Source of the DNA: Desulfurococcaceae archaeon
Lineage (GTDB): Archaea; Thermoproteota; Thermoprotei_A; Sulfolobales; Desulfurococcaceae
Direction: 5' to 3'
NCBI GenBank assembly: GCA_020832865.1
Contig: JAJHRJ010000026.1
Location: 1-6,613 of the forward strand
DNA: 6,613 nucleotides
How positions within the stretch are numbered: the stretch's first letter is position 1; each line of letters begins with the position of its first letter. Below, one piece after another: positions 1-5,196 of the stretch. The notes beneath the pieces were generated by a model that saw only the letters and a list, made by a program, of their open reading frames with translations, was not told where the DNA came from and did not search any database. Made by a program: the position numbers and the translations under genes.

Positions 1-89
1 TGCTGAAAATCTCTCGTAAATAGATCAGGGTACTTCTCAAATAGCAACCTAGCTACTCTTTTAACTAGCTTAGTTCTAACTTTCCCCAT
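1..89 (-). CDS. rps17e: 30S ribosomal protein S17e, N-terminal part (runs off the left edge)
   Basis: Reading the minus strand from ATG at 89-87 gives 29 codons with the start of the archaeal/eukaryotic ribosomal protein S17e: MGKVRTKLVKR, then a basic helix, then EKYPDLFTRDFQ. The family typically begins MGxVR.xxVKR and continues YPDxFTxDFexNK; the last partial codon (CA) suits the expected His or Gln. S17e is a small-subunit protein of about 60-80 residues in archaea, so roughly half or more is missing because of the window edge, not damage. The start is fixed by an AGGTG ribosome binding site (98-102) 8 bases upstream and a TATA box at 134-141, which predicts a 5' leader of about 25 bases. 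It diverges from ahcY. Its downstream neighbours are not visible. Confidence 0.9.
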   Translation of the reverse strand, partial: MGKVRTKLVKRVARLLFEKYPDLFTRDFQ

Positions 90-133
90 GTTAAAAGCAC
101 CTTGACTCAAGTCTCTTTGAAACCTATTAAACC

Positions 134-141
134 TATATAAA
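134..141 (-). promoter_or_regulatory. TATA box of the S17e gene
   Basis: The minus strand reads TTTATATA here, the classic crenarchaeal TATA element. It is the same octamer as in front of the thermosome gene at the other end of the window. Transcription would start about 25 bases downstream, near 112-115, leaving a leader of about 25 bases that contains the AGGTG ribosome binding site at 98-102. Confidence 0.7.
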
Positions 142-152
142 GCTGACTTCTC

Positions 153-174
153 TTAGAGCGCGTTTCCCCTCTAA
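153..174. repeat. Inverted repeat TTAGAG / CTCTAA (hairpin with 10-base loop)
   Basis: The arms are at 153-158 and 169-174 with a 10-base loop. The hairpin overlaps the stop codon of the minus-strand fragment (173-171) and extends 18 bases beyond it, a position typical of a transposon right-end hairpin or of a 3'-end structure. Confidence 0.5.
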
Positions 175-314
175 TGGTGCTTGGTGTTATCTGTGAATAC
201 TTGTAGTTCCGCTAGTGGGGTTGCACCTCGATGTGAGTTCACTTGCTTTACCCACACTTCATGGGTGCCTGTTGAGCCCAACGCCACAGGGCTCCCCTCT
301 GAGTCTGAGTCTCT
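171..314 (-). pseudogene. Protein-like tail fragment, possibly C-terminus of a TnpB-like transposon protein
   Basis: The minus-strand frame from 314 to the TAG at 173-171 has 47 sense codons and no usable start. Upstream it is closed by a TAG at 317-315. Its translation starts RDSDSEGSPVALGSTGTHEV and continues with VNSHRGATPLAEL near the end; this resembles the variable tails that follow the zinc finger of TnpB-family proteins, but I recognise the style and not a specific homologue. A second frame, offset by one base (349-251), contains DDPLCGDVDRE and could be the preceding part after a frameshift. Codons such as CAC, ACC, CAA and GGC are commoner here than in the neighbouring genes, which favour GCT, CTA and AGA. 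Without a database match this stays a guess. Confidence 0.3.
274..294. repeat. Inverted repeat GAGCCC / GGGCTC (hairpin with 9-base loop)
   Basis: Perfect 6-bp GC-rich arms lie at 274-279 and 289-294. A weaker hairpin, ACCCA/TGGGT, lies next to it at 250-254/262-266. Together they make this the most foldable part of the intergenic region. Confidence 0.5.
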
Positions 315-363
315 CTATCTACGTCACCGCAGAGCGGATCATCCAAAAACTACAATAGGAGCA

Positions 364-384
364 GGAGTATTAAAACACTACTCC
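364..384. repeat. Inverted repeat GGAGTA / TACTCC (hairpin with 9-base loop)
   Basis: Perfect 6-bp arms at 364-369 and 379-384 enclose an AT-rich loop. It could be the left-end hairpin of the putative decayed element; it also lies 135 bases upstream of ahcY, too far to be part of the core promoter. Confidence 0.45.
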
Positions 385-490
385 ACAACACTAAGTACTC
401 ACAAATACCCAAACACGTCGATAAATCTGTAACAGCTTATCTCTCCCCGTGTAGAAGAATAATTACTTAGCACTTCTTATTATTAACTCT

Positions 491-497
491 TTTATAG
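491..497 (+). promoter_or_regulatory. TATA box of ahcY (predicts a leaderless or nearly leaderless mRNA)
   Basis: TTTATAG is centred 25 bases before the ATG at 519, so the predicted transcription start falls on or next to the start codon. A GGAG at 511-514 sits 4 bases before the ATG and could act as a ribosome binding site only if transcription starts further upstream. Confidence 0.55.
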
Positions 498-518
498 TTT
501 ATTTTTGAGCGGAGTATT

Positions 519-1787
519 ATGGTGAGGAGGTTGGATTTTAAGGTTAAGGATCTCTCGCTAGCTGATCAGGGAGAGCTGAAAATTAAGTGGGCTGAGAACA
601 ATATGCCCGTGTTACTCCTCCTTAGAGACACGTACTCGGAGTCGAAGCCTCTCATGGGTATCAGAATTGGAGCAGTTTTACACGTAACTAAAGAGACAGC
701 AGTACTGGTCTCGGCACTTAAAAGTGCTGGTGCTGAGGTATTTCTTGCTGCTAGTAATCCGCTCTCAACGCAAGATGATGTTGCCGCCGCTCTCGTTAAG
801 CGAGGTGTTCATGTGTACGCTTGGAGGGGGCAAACACGCGACGAGTACTACTGGTGTATTAGAAGAGTTGCGGAGAGTGATCCGCACGTAGTCATCGATG
901 ATGGGGCAGACCTCCATGCACTATTACATGACGAATACGTTGACTTAGCTGGGAGAATTTATGGTGGTACTGAGGAGACAACAACAGGTGTAAATAGGCT
1001 TAGGGCTCTAGAGTCTAAAGGCGCGTTAAAGTACCCGGTAATAGCTGTGAATGACTCGTATACGAAGTACTTATTTGATAATAGATATGGTACGGGGCAG
1101 AGCACTATTGACGGAATTCTCAGAGCGACAAACATTCTACTCGCTGGAAAAGTGGTGGTGATAGCGGGTTATGGGTGGGTTGGCAGAGGCATAGCTATGA
1201 GAGCGCGTGGTATGGGAGCTAGGCGCGTCATTGTCACAGAGGTGAATCCTATTAGAGCGCTTGAGGCCCTCTATGACGGCTTCGAGGTCATGTCTATGAG
1301 TAAAGCGAGTGAAATTGGAGACGTCTTCATCACGGCAACAGGTAACATAGCTGTTATTAGAAGAGAGCACTTCGAGAGAATGAAAAATGGCGCTATATTA
1401 GCCAACGCTGGCCACTTTAATGTCGAGATCTGGATACCAGACTTAGAAGAACTAGCTGCTGAGAAGAGGCAGATTTTACCACACATAACTGAGTATAAGT
1501 TGAGAGATGGAAGACGCCTATACATACTAGCTGAGGGTAGATTAGTAAATCTAGCTGCAGCTGAGGGTCATCCAAGCGAGGTCATGGATATGAGTTTCGC
1601 TAACCAGTTCTTAGCGGTGAAATATATTGTTGAAAACCGGGGTAAACTACCAGTTAAAGTACTGAGATTACCATTAGAGCTAGATGAAATGGTTGCAAGA
1701 CTTAAACTAAAAGCAATGAACATTGAAATAGACTCTCTCACTCTACAACAACAAGAATACCTGCAGTCTTGGAAGCATGGGACATGA
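519..1787 (+). CDS. ahcY: S-adenosylhomocysteine hydrolase
   Basis: A 422-residue cytosolic NAD-dependent enzyme that splits S-adenosylhomocysteine into homocysteine and adenosine, removing the inhibitory product of SAM-dependent methylation. Family motifs are in order: LHVTKETAV (54-62, substrate pocket), [16 protein letters not shown] (77-92), DDGADL (127-132), GGTEETTTG (149-157), [14 protein letters not shown] (178-191, holding the equivalents of human Lys186, Asp190 and Asn191), the NAD loop AGYGWVGRG (216-224), NAGHFNVEI (296-304) and [14 protein letters not shown] (350-363). The position of human Cys195 is Thr192 here. The C-terminus ends QSWKHGT and lacks the Lys/Tyr-containing tail of the eukaryotic enzyme, which completes the NAD site of the neighbouring subunit; I believe short tails are usual in archaea. 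The start is supported by a TATA box 25 bases upstream. It converges with the tRNA gene 4 bases beyond its stop. Confidence 0.97.
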   Translation: MVRRLDFKVKDLSLADQGELKIKWAENNMPVLLLLRDTYSESKPLMGIRIGAVLHVTKETAVLVSALKSAGAEVFLAASNPLSTQDDVAAALVKRGVHVYAWRGQTRDEYYWCIRRVAESDPHVVIDDGADLHALLHDEYVDLAGRIYGGTEETTTGVNRLRALESKGALKYPVIAVNDSYTKYLFDNRYGTGQSTIDGILRATNILLAGKVVVIAGYGWVGRGIAMRARGMGARRVIVTEVNPIRALEALYDGFEVMSMSKASEIGDVFITATGNIAVIRREHFERMKNGAILANAGHFNVEIWIPDLEELAAEKRQILPHITEYKLRDGRRLYILAEGRLVNLAAAEGHPSEVMDMSFANQFLAVKYIVENRGKLPVKVLRLPLELDEMVARLKLKAMNIEIDSLTLQQQEYLQSWKHGT

Positions 1788-1791
1788 GCGA

Positions 1792-1865
<74 letters not shown>

Positions 1866-1871
1866 TTTATT

Positions 1872-1883
1872 CTACTATAGTAG
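1872..1883. repeat. Perfect 12-bp palindrome CTACTATAGTAG upstream of the tRNA
   Basis: The sequence equals its own reverse complement. It lies 6 bases before the 5' end of the tRNA gene, between the predicted promoter and the mature tRNA, so it would overlap or adjoin the transcription start or the 5' leader. It could be an operator, a leader hairpin or chance. Confidence 0.4.
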
Positions 1884-1890
1884 GCTTAGC

Positions 1891-1904
1891 TTATAGGGTT
1901 TAAA
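1891..1904 (-). promoter_or_regulatory. Candidate TATA region for the tRNA gene
   Basis: The minus strand holds TTTAAA (1904-1899) followed closely by TATAA (1895-1891). Their centres are about 36 and 28 bases before the mature tRNA 5' end, which would give a leader of about 10 bases or almost none. Transcription from the trxB side reading through into the tRNA is also possible, as no terminator is evident between them. Confidence 0.45.
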
Positions 1905-1918
1905 TTCTTTCTCTTCTA
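1905..1918 (+). terminator. Weak candidate terminator for ahcY
   Basis: A pyrimidine-rich stretch (TTCTTTCTCTTCT) on the plus strand beyond the antisense tRNA. Archaeal polymerases stop at T-rich tracts, and I see no better one after the ahcY stop. If it is used, the ahcY transcript would carry the full antisense of the tRNA. Confidence 0.2.
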
Positions 1919-1928
1919 CTCGGCTACA

Positions 1929-2942
1929 TTACTTTGCTCGGTCAGTTGACTTGATCAGCGCTATGTACTTACTTATTGCGTCAGCAGCTATGGCTCCATC
2001 AGCAGCCGCTGTTATTATTTGCTCCAACTTGTACTTGTAGGGGCCTCCGGCGGCGTCACCTACGACGTATATTCCCTTAAGAGAAGTAGACCTGTCAATG
2101 TTTACTACTGCTCGCCCCTCTTCGTCGACTTCTAGGTTAAGTTTCTTAAAGAACTCTGTTGGGGGTTTTAGCCCTATTTCCACGAAGACACCACTTACTT
2201 TTATATATCGCTCTTCGGCGGTCTTTAAGTTTATGACCTTTATGCCTTCTACTACGCTTTCACCTGTAATCTCTTTTACAGCGGAGTCTACTATGATCTC
2301 TATTTTCTTGTTACTAAGAGCCGCGTCAACGTAGACTTTGAAAGCTCTAAAAGTGCTTCTCCTGTGAATCAAGTAGACCTTGTTAGCTATATTTGCGAGA
2401 AATAGTGCTGCGGTAAACGCTGAATTACCACCTCCCACTACGGCTACGTCTTTACCCCTGTAGAGTGGACCATCACATATAGCGCAGTAGGAGACGCCCT
2501 TACCGAGAAACCTGTCCTCGCCTGGTACACCCAGCTTGCGCTTCTCACTACCCATAGCTAAGACAACAGCGTAAGAGCAGAGAACACGGTTAGTGTTTTT
2601 GAGTTTAACACACCAGTAGTAGTCCTCGAGGCTCTGCTTAAAAACATCTACTACTTCATCTAAGACCAATGGAACACCGTACTTTTTTACATGTTTTGCG
2701 AACCTATCAGCGAGATCAGCTCCCTTAATATCGGGGAGACCTAAGTAGTCGTCTACTACTGGGGCCTCTGTAACTAGGCCTCCAATAGTCTTAGTCACAA
2801 CAATAGTGTCTAACCCTAGCCTAGCACAGTAGAGCGCGGCTGTTAAGCCGGCTGGACCCCCGCCTACTATAATTACATCGTACTTGTCCCTAGTGATCTC
2901 AGCTGTGCCAGGGATCACTGAAGTGCGTAATTTAAAGCTCAA
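1929..2942 (-). CDS. trxB: Thioredoxin reductase-like FAD/NADPH-dependent disulfide reductase
   Basis: A 337-residue cytosolic flavoprotein that passes electrons from NAD(P)H through FAD and a redox-active cysteine pair to a thiol partner such as thioredoxin or, in crenarchaea, protein disulfide oxidoreductase. The FAD loop is IVGGGPAGLTAALY (25-38); the active site CAICDGP spans 153-159 (Cys153, Cys156); the second dinucleotide loop is VVGGGNSAFTAA (168-179), followed by HRRSTFRA (193-200), whose arginines favour NADPH; the C-terminal FAD motif is VGDAAGGP (294-301). Length and motif order fit the TrxB family. The start is TTG at 2942, placed by the AGGTGA ribosome binding site 4 bases upstream; only non-start codons lie between it and the preceding TAA. 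Forty bases separate it from the gene before, so it is probably last in the TFE operon. The true partner protein is not in the window. Confidence 0.93.
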   Translation of the reverse strand: MSFKLRTSVIPGTAEITRDKYDVIIVGGGPAGLTAALYCARLGLDTIVVTKTIGGLVTEAPVVDDYLGLPDIKGADLADRFAKHVKKYGVPLVLDEVVDVFKQSLEDYYWCVKLKNTNRVLCSYAVVLAMGSEKRKLGVPGEDRFLGKGVSYCAICDGPLYRGKDVAVVGGGNSAFTAALFLANIANKVYLIHRRSTFRAFKVYVDAALSNKKIEIIVDSAVKEITGESVVEGIKVINLKTAEERYIKVSGVFVEIGLKPPTEFFKKLNLEVDEEGRAVVNIDRSTSLKGIYVVGDAAGGPYKYKLEQIITAAADGAIAADAISKYIALIKSTDRAK

Positions 2943-2946
2943 AGTC

Positions 2947-2952
2947 TCACCT
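2947..2952 (-). promoter_or_regulatory. Ribosome binding site AGGTGA that fixes a TTG start for trxB
   Basis: AGGTGA matches the complement of the archaeal 16S rRNA 3' end and stands 4 bases before TTG at 2942-2940. No ATG or GTG lies between the preceding in-frame TAA (2969-2967) and this TTG; the next candidate, GTG at codon 9, has no such site. Confidence 0.7.
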
Positions 2953-2982
2953 AATAGTTCTTCGTGTTAAGCACTTTTAGCT

Positions 2983-3435
2983 TTAACTCTGCTTACTCCT
3001 AGAGATCTCGTAGACAAGTATCCCGGTAACGGCGATGGGGGATATACCCCGGGGTATTTCACTAGGCCACACAGTATTAACTACGCTTAATTCTCTTGGA
3101 GAAGGCTCTTGTTCTCCAGACGAAATTATAATAGCTCTCTTTTCACCCCCTGTAGTAATAGAAGAGAGGCTCACTGGTGTACCACTCTCTTCGAGGTAGT
3201 ATATTTGTTTACAGGTTAAGACGTCTACGAGATCACTTATCTCAGGGAGTAGTACTAGAGGCTTACCCAGCTTATATGATATTTTATACGCTTCCGGAAC
3301 GCCCACCTGGGCGGCGGCTCCATAAGGCTTTATAATAACTGGCACAAGCCTGGGAGAGGCGTATACCGTCTTCACAAACTCCAGTAGCTTTTGAACACTA
3401 CCGGGAGCGTAGAGCGCTACGTATACTTCACTCAC
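2983..3435 (-). CDS. Small SPOUT-like putative RNA methyltransferase (COG4080 type; often mis-named RecB-family nuclease)
   Basis: A 150-residue protein of an archaeal family that I recognise by IIKPYGAAAQVGVPEAYKIS (34-53) followed by a hydrophobic stretch with VLLPEISDLVDVL (61-73). Database names for this family vary between SpoU-like rRNA methylase and RecB-family nuclease. The C-terminal third, with GEQEPSPREL (107-116) and ISPIAVTGILVYEIS (131-145), has the pattern of the SPOUT trefoil-knot SAM site: a small-residue turn followed by a hydrophobic helix. No PD-(D/E)xK nuclease motif is visible, so the nuclease name is unsupported. An RNA 2'-O- or base-methyltransferase is inferred; the target is unknown. 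The start is GTG at 3435, sharing its G with the TAG of the methyltransferase gene (TAGTG), with GGTGAT as ribosome binding site 5 bases upstream, so translation is probably coupled. Confidence 0.72.
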   Translation of the reverse strand: MSEVYVALYAPGSVQKLLEFVKTVYASPRLVPVIIKPYGAAAQVGVPEAYKISYKLGKPLVLLPEISDLVDVLTCKQIYYLEESGTPVSLSSITTGGEKRAIIISSGEQEPSPRELSVVNTVWPSEIPRGISPIAVTGILVYEISRSKQS

Positions 3436-4406
3436 TACACATCACCGGATTCCAGCACTCTATACGTGTAAAGGGCAATAGCCCTCGCTAGCGGCACTGG
3501 AACGGCCTCACCAATCATATTGTACTGGGAGTCTCTTCCTCCGGTGAAAATAAAGGTGTCTGGAAACCCCATTAGTCTAGCTTGTTCTCGTACAGTTAAA
3601 AGTCTGTTTTCAAATGGGTGTATAAACCTCGAAGAACCCATAACTGTGGGCGCTAGATCACTAGGGTTTAGTCTAATTAGATTTGGTATAAGCTTCTTCG
3701 CGCCGTGAAAGTATATGAGAGCCTCTCCCCACCTCTTACAGGCTACTCTACGTAGCTTCCTGTAGGGGAGTTCTGGTGGGGGATCATGATTAGGTATAAT
3801 AGTTGTTGGTGGGGGAAGGTCGCTCAGTGCCTCACTCACAGTGACGGGTTTTTCCACCCTAGGTGGCTTTATTGGAATATTTGAGATGAAAACTCTTCTA
3901 CGCCTACTTGGAGTTCCATAGTGCTCAGCGTTGAGCAAGTTAAAGTACACGTGCTTATAGCCAATCCTCTTGAACTCGTAGACTAGGGCTTCTCTAAGTT
4001 GGCTCTCTGCTATAGCTGGTACGTTCTCCATGATAAAAACCCGTGGCTTATAGTACCCAACTATTCTAATGAAGTGTAGTACTAACTGTCCTTGCTGATC
4101 AGTGTAGAGCCTATCTAGGGGGTTTCTCTGTCTACTTGGATTAGCCCCTGTAAAGGGTTCACAGGGTGGACTGCCAATAACTAGGTCTATTTCTCCGGGC
4201 TTTGCGATCTTTAGGAGGTCATCTTCACGCAGATCTCTTATATCCTCTACGAGTACTAATACCTCTGGGAAATTCGCCTTATAGGTCTCAGCGGCGGGTT
4301 TGAAATTATCAATCGCTAGTATTGGCTGAAATTTACCCGTTAAGTAGAAGCCTAGCGAGAAACCCCCAGCACCTGAGAACAAGTCTATGAACTTGTATTT
4401 TGACAT
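3435..4406 (-). CDS. C5-cytosine DNA methyltransferase, no restriction enzyme nearby
   Basis: A 323-residue enzyme predicted to transfer a methyl group from SAM to carbon 5 of cytosine in DNA. In the 323-residue numbering: motif I FIDLFSGAGGFSLGF (6-20, SAM binding); motif IV GSPPCEPFT (78-86) with catalytic Cys82; motif VI ENVPAI (127-132); motif VIII SRRRRVFI (167-174); a short target-recognition region of about 90 residues; motif IX APTVMG with REQARLMGFPD (252-283); motif X GEAVPVPLA (299-307). Length equals that of small type II methylases such as M.HhaI (327). Motif IV reads PPCE where PPCQ is usual. ATG at 4406, one base after the TFE stop, is preferred; a TTG at 4427 would add 7 residues and overlap TFE by 20 bases without a better ribosome binding site. 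Its recognition sequence cannot be read from the protein. A tRNA Dnmt2-like role is possible but less likely, since Dnmt2 hallmarks such as CFT are absent. Confidence 0.92.
   Translation of the reverse strand: MSKYKFIDLFSGAGGFSLGFYLTGKFQPILAIDNFKPAAETYKANFPEVLVLVEDIRDLREDDLLKIAKPGEIDLVIGSPPCEPFTGANPSRQRNPLDRLYTDQQGQLVLHFIRIVGYYKPRVFIMENVPAIAESQLREALVYEFKRIGYKHVYFNLLNAEHYGTPSRRRRVFISNIPIKPPRVEKPVTVSEALSDLPPPTTIIPNHDPPPELPYRKLRRVACKRWGEALIYFHGAKKLIPNLIRLNPSDLAPTVMGSSRFIHPFENRLLTVREQARLMGFPDTFIFTGGRDSQYNMIGEAVPVPLARAIALYTYRVLESGDV
3441..3446 (-). promoter_or_regulatory. Ribosome binding site GGTGAT inside the end of the methyltransferase gene
   Basis: GGTGAT lies within the last codons of the upstream gene, 5 bases before the GTG start at 3435. 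It supports this non-ATG start and coupled translation across the TAGTG junction. Confidence 0.65.
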
Positions 4407-4407
4407 G

Positions 4408-4983
4408 TTAATACCATGATTGCTCAATCTTCTTTATTAAGTAATCTAGTTTCTCAATAGTCTCAGCGAGTACTTTAACGCGTTTTTCCTTATCTACTTC
4501 CTCTATGAGGAGGGATCCGTCATGTTGACAATAGAAGTCGTTTACATAAGCGTCTTCAAGCGTATAAATTCTTTTACACTGGGGACACTTGTAAATAGTA
4601 TTCTTAGACTCAAACTTCAACCGTAAATTTAGCTTCTCCTTAGCTCTTCTTAGTTTCTTAATTACAAATGCTATTAGTGCAGGCTTATTAAGTCTCCAAA
4701 TATGTAGTACGGTTCTTCCATTAACTCTTATCTTATCGGGGACTACTATGGCCTCATCGCTCAGGTACTGTAAGATTCTGCGCCCCTCGTTAGACTTTAT
4801 ATTAGTATCCTGTGAGAGAGTCTCCTCAGCTACATACTCATTCTTCGTGAGGTAAGTTAAGAGGTCATTTGAGCTCTCACCATATATTTTCGCGATGATG
4901 GACTTAGCTATTTTAATCAAGTCATCTTCGCTTAGATCAGTAGCTTTGGTAACGTCATCACGGTTTTGCATAGCTCTCGGCAA
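4408..4983 (-). CDS. tfe: Transcription initiation factor E, alpha subunit (TFE-alpha)
   Basis: A 191-residue homologue of the N-terminal half of eukaryotic TFIIE-alpha. TFE binds the RNA polymerase clamp and stalk and helps open promoter DNA; in crenarchaea it usually pairs with TFE-beta. The N-terminal part (about 20-105) is a winged helix, with helices around LIKIAKSIIAKIYG and a wing including VNGRTVLHIWRL (88-99). A basic helix (about 106-124) leads to a zinc ribbon: YKCPQCKRIYTLEDAYVNDF (131-150), then YCQHDGSLL. Ligands would be Cys133, Cys136 and Cys152; the usual fourth cysteine (CxxC) is Asp155, with His154 next to it. A charged helix ends the protein. TTG at 4983 is placed by GGTGG at 4991-4995 and bounded by an in-frame TGA just upstream; ATG at 4971 (four codons in) is the alternative. 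First gene of the minus-strand cluster. Confidence 0.9.
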   Translation of the reverse strand: MPRAMQNRDDVTKATDLSEDDLIKIAKSIIAKIYGESSNDLLTYLTKNEYVAEETLSQDTNIKSNEGRRILQYLSDEAIVVPDKIRVNGRTVLHIWRLNKPALIAFVIKKLRRAKEKLNLRLKFESKNTIYKCPQCKRIYTLEDAYVNDFYCQHDGSLLIEEVDKEKRVKVLAETIEKLDYLIKKIEQSWY

Positions 4984-4990
4984 ATTCGCG

Positions 4991-4995
4991 CCACC
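4991..4995 (-). promoter_or_regulatory. Ribosome binding site GGTGG for tfe
   Basis: GGTGG stands 7 bases before TTG at 4983-4981 and favours it over the ATG at 4971, which is preceded only by a weak GAGAG. An in-frame TGA at 5001-4999 excludes any longer form. Confidence 0.5.
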
Positions 4996-5022
4996 ACGTC
5001 ACTTGTTACTTTGTAAAAACAA

Positions 5023-5032
5023 CCTAATTTTT
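5023..5032 (-). promoter_or_regulatory. Weak candidate promoter for the tfe cluster
   Basis: The minus strand reads AAAAATTAGG preceded by purine-rich GAAAGA, which could be a poor TATA box with its BRE. It is about 45 bases upstream of the tfe start, predicting a leader of about 20 bases with the GGTGG site. It departs clearly from the TTTATATA boxes of rps17e and the thermosome gene. Confidence 0.3.
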
Positions 5033-5143
5033 CTTTCTCCTCGTCGAAGTTGAGTGCTTTTAGAGGAGTTTCATGACTGTGTAGAACTGTTCTCGTACTT
5101 GGCGAGGGGCGCGATGGATCTTTACTTGTTTATTGAAATAATA

Positions 5144-5151
5144 TTTATATA
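5144..5151 (+). promoter_or_regulatory. TATA box of the thermosome gene
   Basis: TTTATATA with an adenine-rich BRE-like stretch (GAAATAA) just upstream. The predicted transcription start is near 5172-5175, giving a leader of about 22-25 bases that contains the AGGTG ribosome binding site. Confidence 0.75.
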
Positions 5152-5172
5152 GAAGTCTCTTAATTAGTGTAC

Positions 5173-5196
5173 GTGGTTATAGTGAAGGTGGTTTAA
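5173..5196 (+). other. Seven-codon frame ending directly before the thermosome GTG
   Basis: GTG GTT ATA GTG AAG GTG GTT TAA is in the same frame as the thermosome gene, and its TAA is immediately followed by the GTG start with no base between. Its first GTG coincides with the predicted transcription start, so translation as a leaderless minicistron is conceivable; more simply it is just the leader, and the TAA proves that the gene cannot begin further upstream. Confidence 0.3.
5186..5190 (+). promoter_or_regulatory. Ribosome binding site AGGTG of the thermosome gene
   Basis: AGGTG lies 6 bases before the GTG at 5197. With the in-frame TAA at 5194-5196 it fixes the start codon. Confidence 0.7.

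Larger units (their letters stand above)
153..384 (-). mobile_element. Possible decayed IS200/IS605-type element (hairpin-bounded tnpB tail)
   Basis: Three observations point the same way but none is decisive. First, a 47-codon minus-strand frame (314-174) looks like the C-terminal tail of a protein, with codon use unlike its neighbours. Second, a hairpin with arms TTAGAG/CTCTAA (153-174) overlaps the last bases of that frame, where IS200/IS605 elements carry their right-end hairpin. Third, another hairpin (GGAGTA/TACTCC, 364-384) lies about 50 bases upstream of the frame, where a left-end hairpin of an internally deleted derivative could sit. No transposase catalytic motif survives. It would be a MITE-like or PATE-like remnant of about 230 bases. 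The alternative is an ordinary structured leader or spacer. Confidence 0.3.
90..518. other. 429-base intergenic region between divergent rps17e and ahcY
   Basis: No intact gene is supported here. The outer parts hold the two divergent promoters (S17e near 98-141, ahcY near 491-514). The middle (about 153-384) is richer in GC than the flanks, contains several short hairpins, and has a minus-strand open frame with codon choice unlike the neighbouring genes. It is described separately as a possible IS200/IS605 remnant. Bases 385-480 are AT-rich and I see nothing specific in them. I looked for SRP RNA, RNase P RNA, C/D box and tRNA signatures on both strands and found none that hold up. Confidence 0.6.

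Noticed and set aside
145..430. SRP RNA, RNase P RNA or C/D box RNA in the structured intergenic region
   Set aside because: I found no SRP helix 8 GGAAGCAGCC-like motif, no RNase P conserved blocks and no RTGATGA plus CTGA box pair on either strand.
181..432. 83-codon plus-strand open frame in the first intergenic region
   Set aside because: It has no promoter or ribosome binding site placed for it, its composition (many Ser, Thr, Pro, His) resembles an antisense shadow, and the opposite strand reads more like protein. I recognise no domain.
2098..2334. Plus-strand open frame antisense to trxB
   Set aside because: It lies wholly within the well-supported trxB gene and has Ser/Thr/Phe-rich shadow composition.
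3520..3708. Plus-strand open frame antisense to the methyltransferase
   Set aside because: It is antisense to conserved motifs IX and X of the methyltransferase, with no independent support.
2983..4406. Restriction-modification system formed by the methyltransferase and the 150-residue neighbour
   Set aside because: The neighbour has no PD-(D/E)xK, HNH or GIY-YIG motif and instead matches a conserved archaeal SPOUT-like family, so it is unlikely to be a restriction enzyme despite the RecB nuclease label used for relatives.
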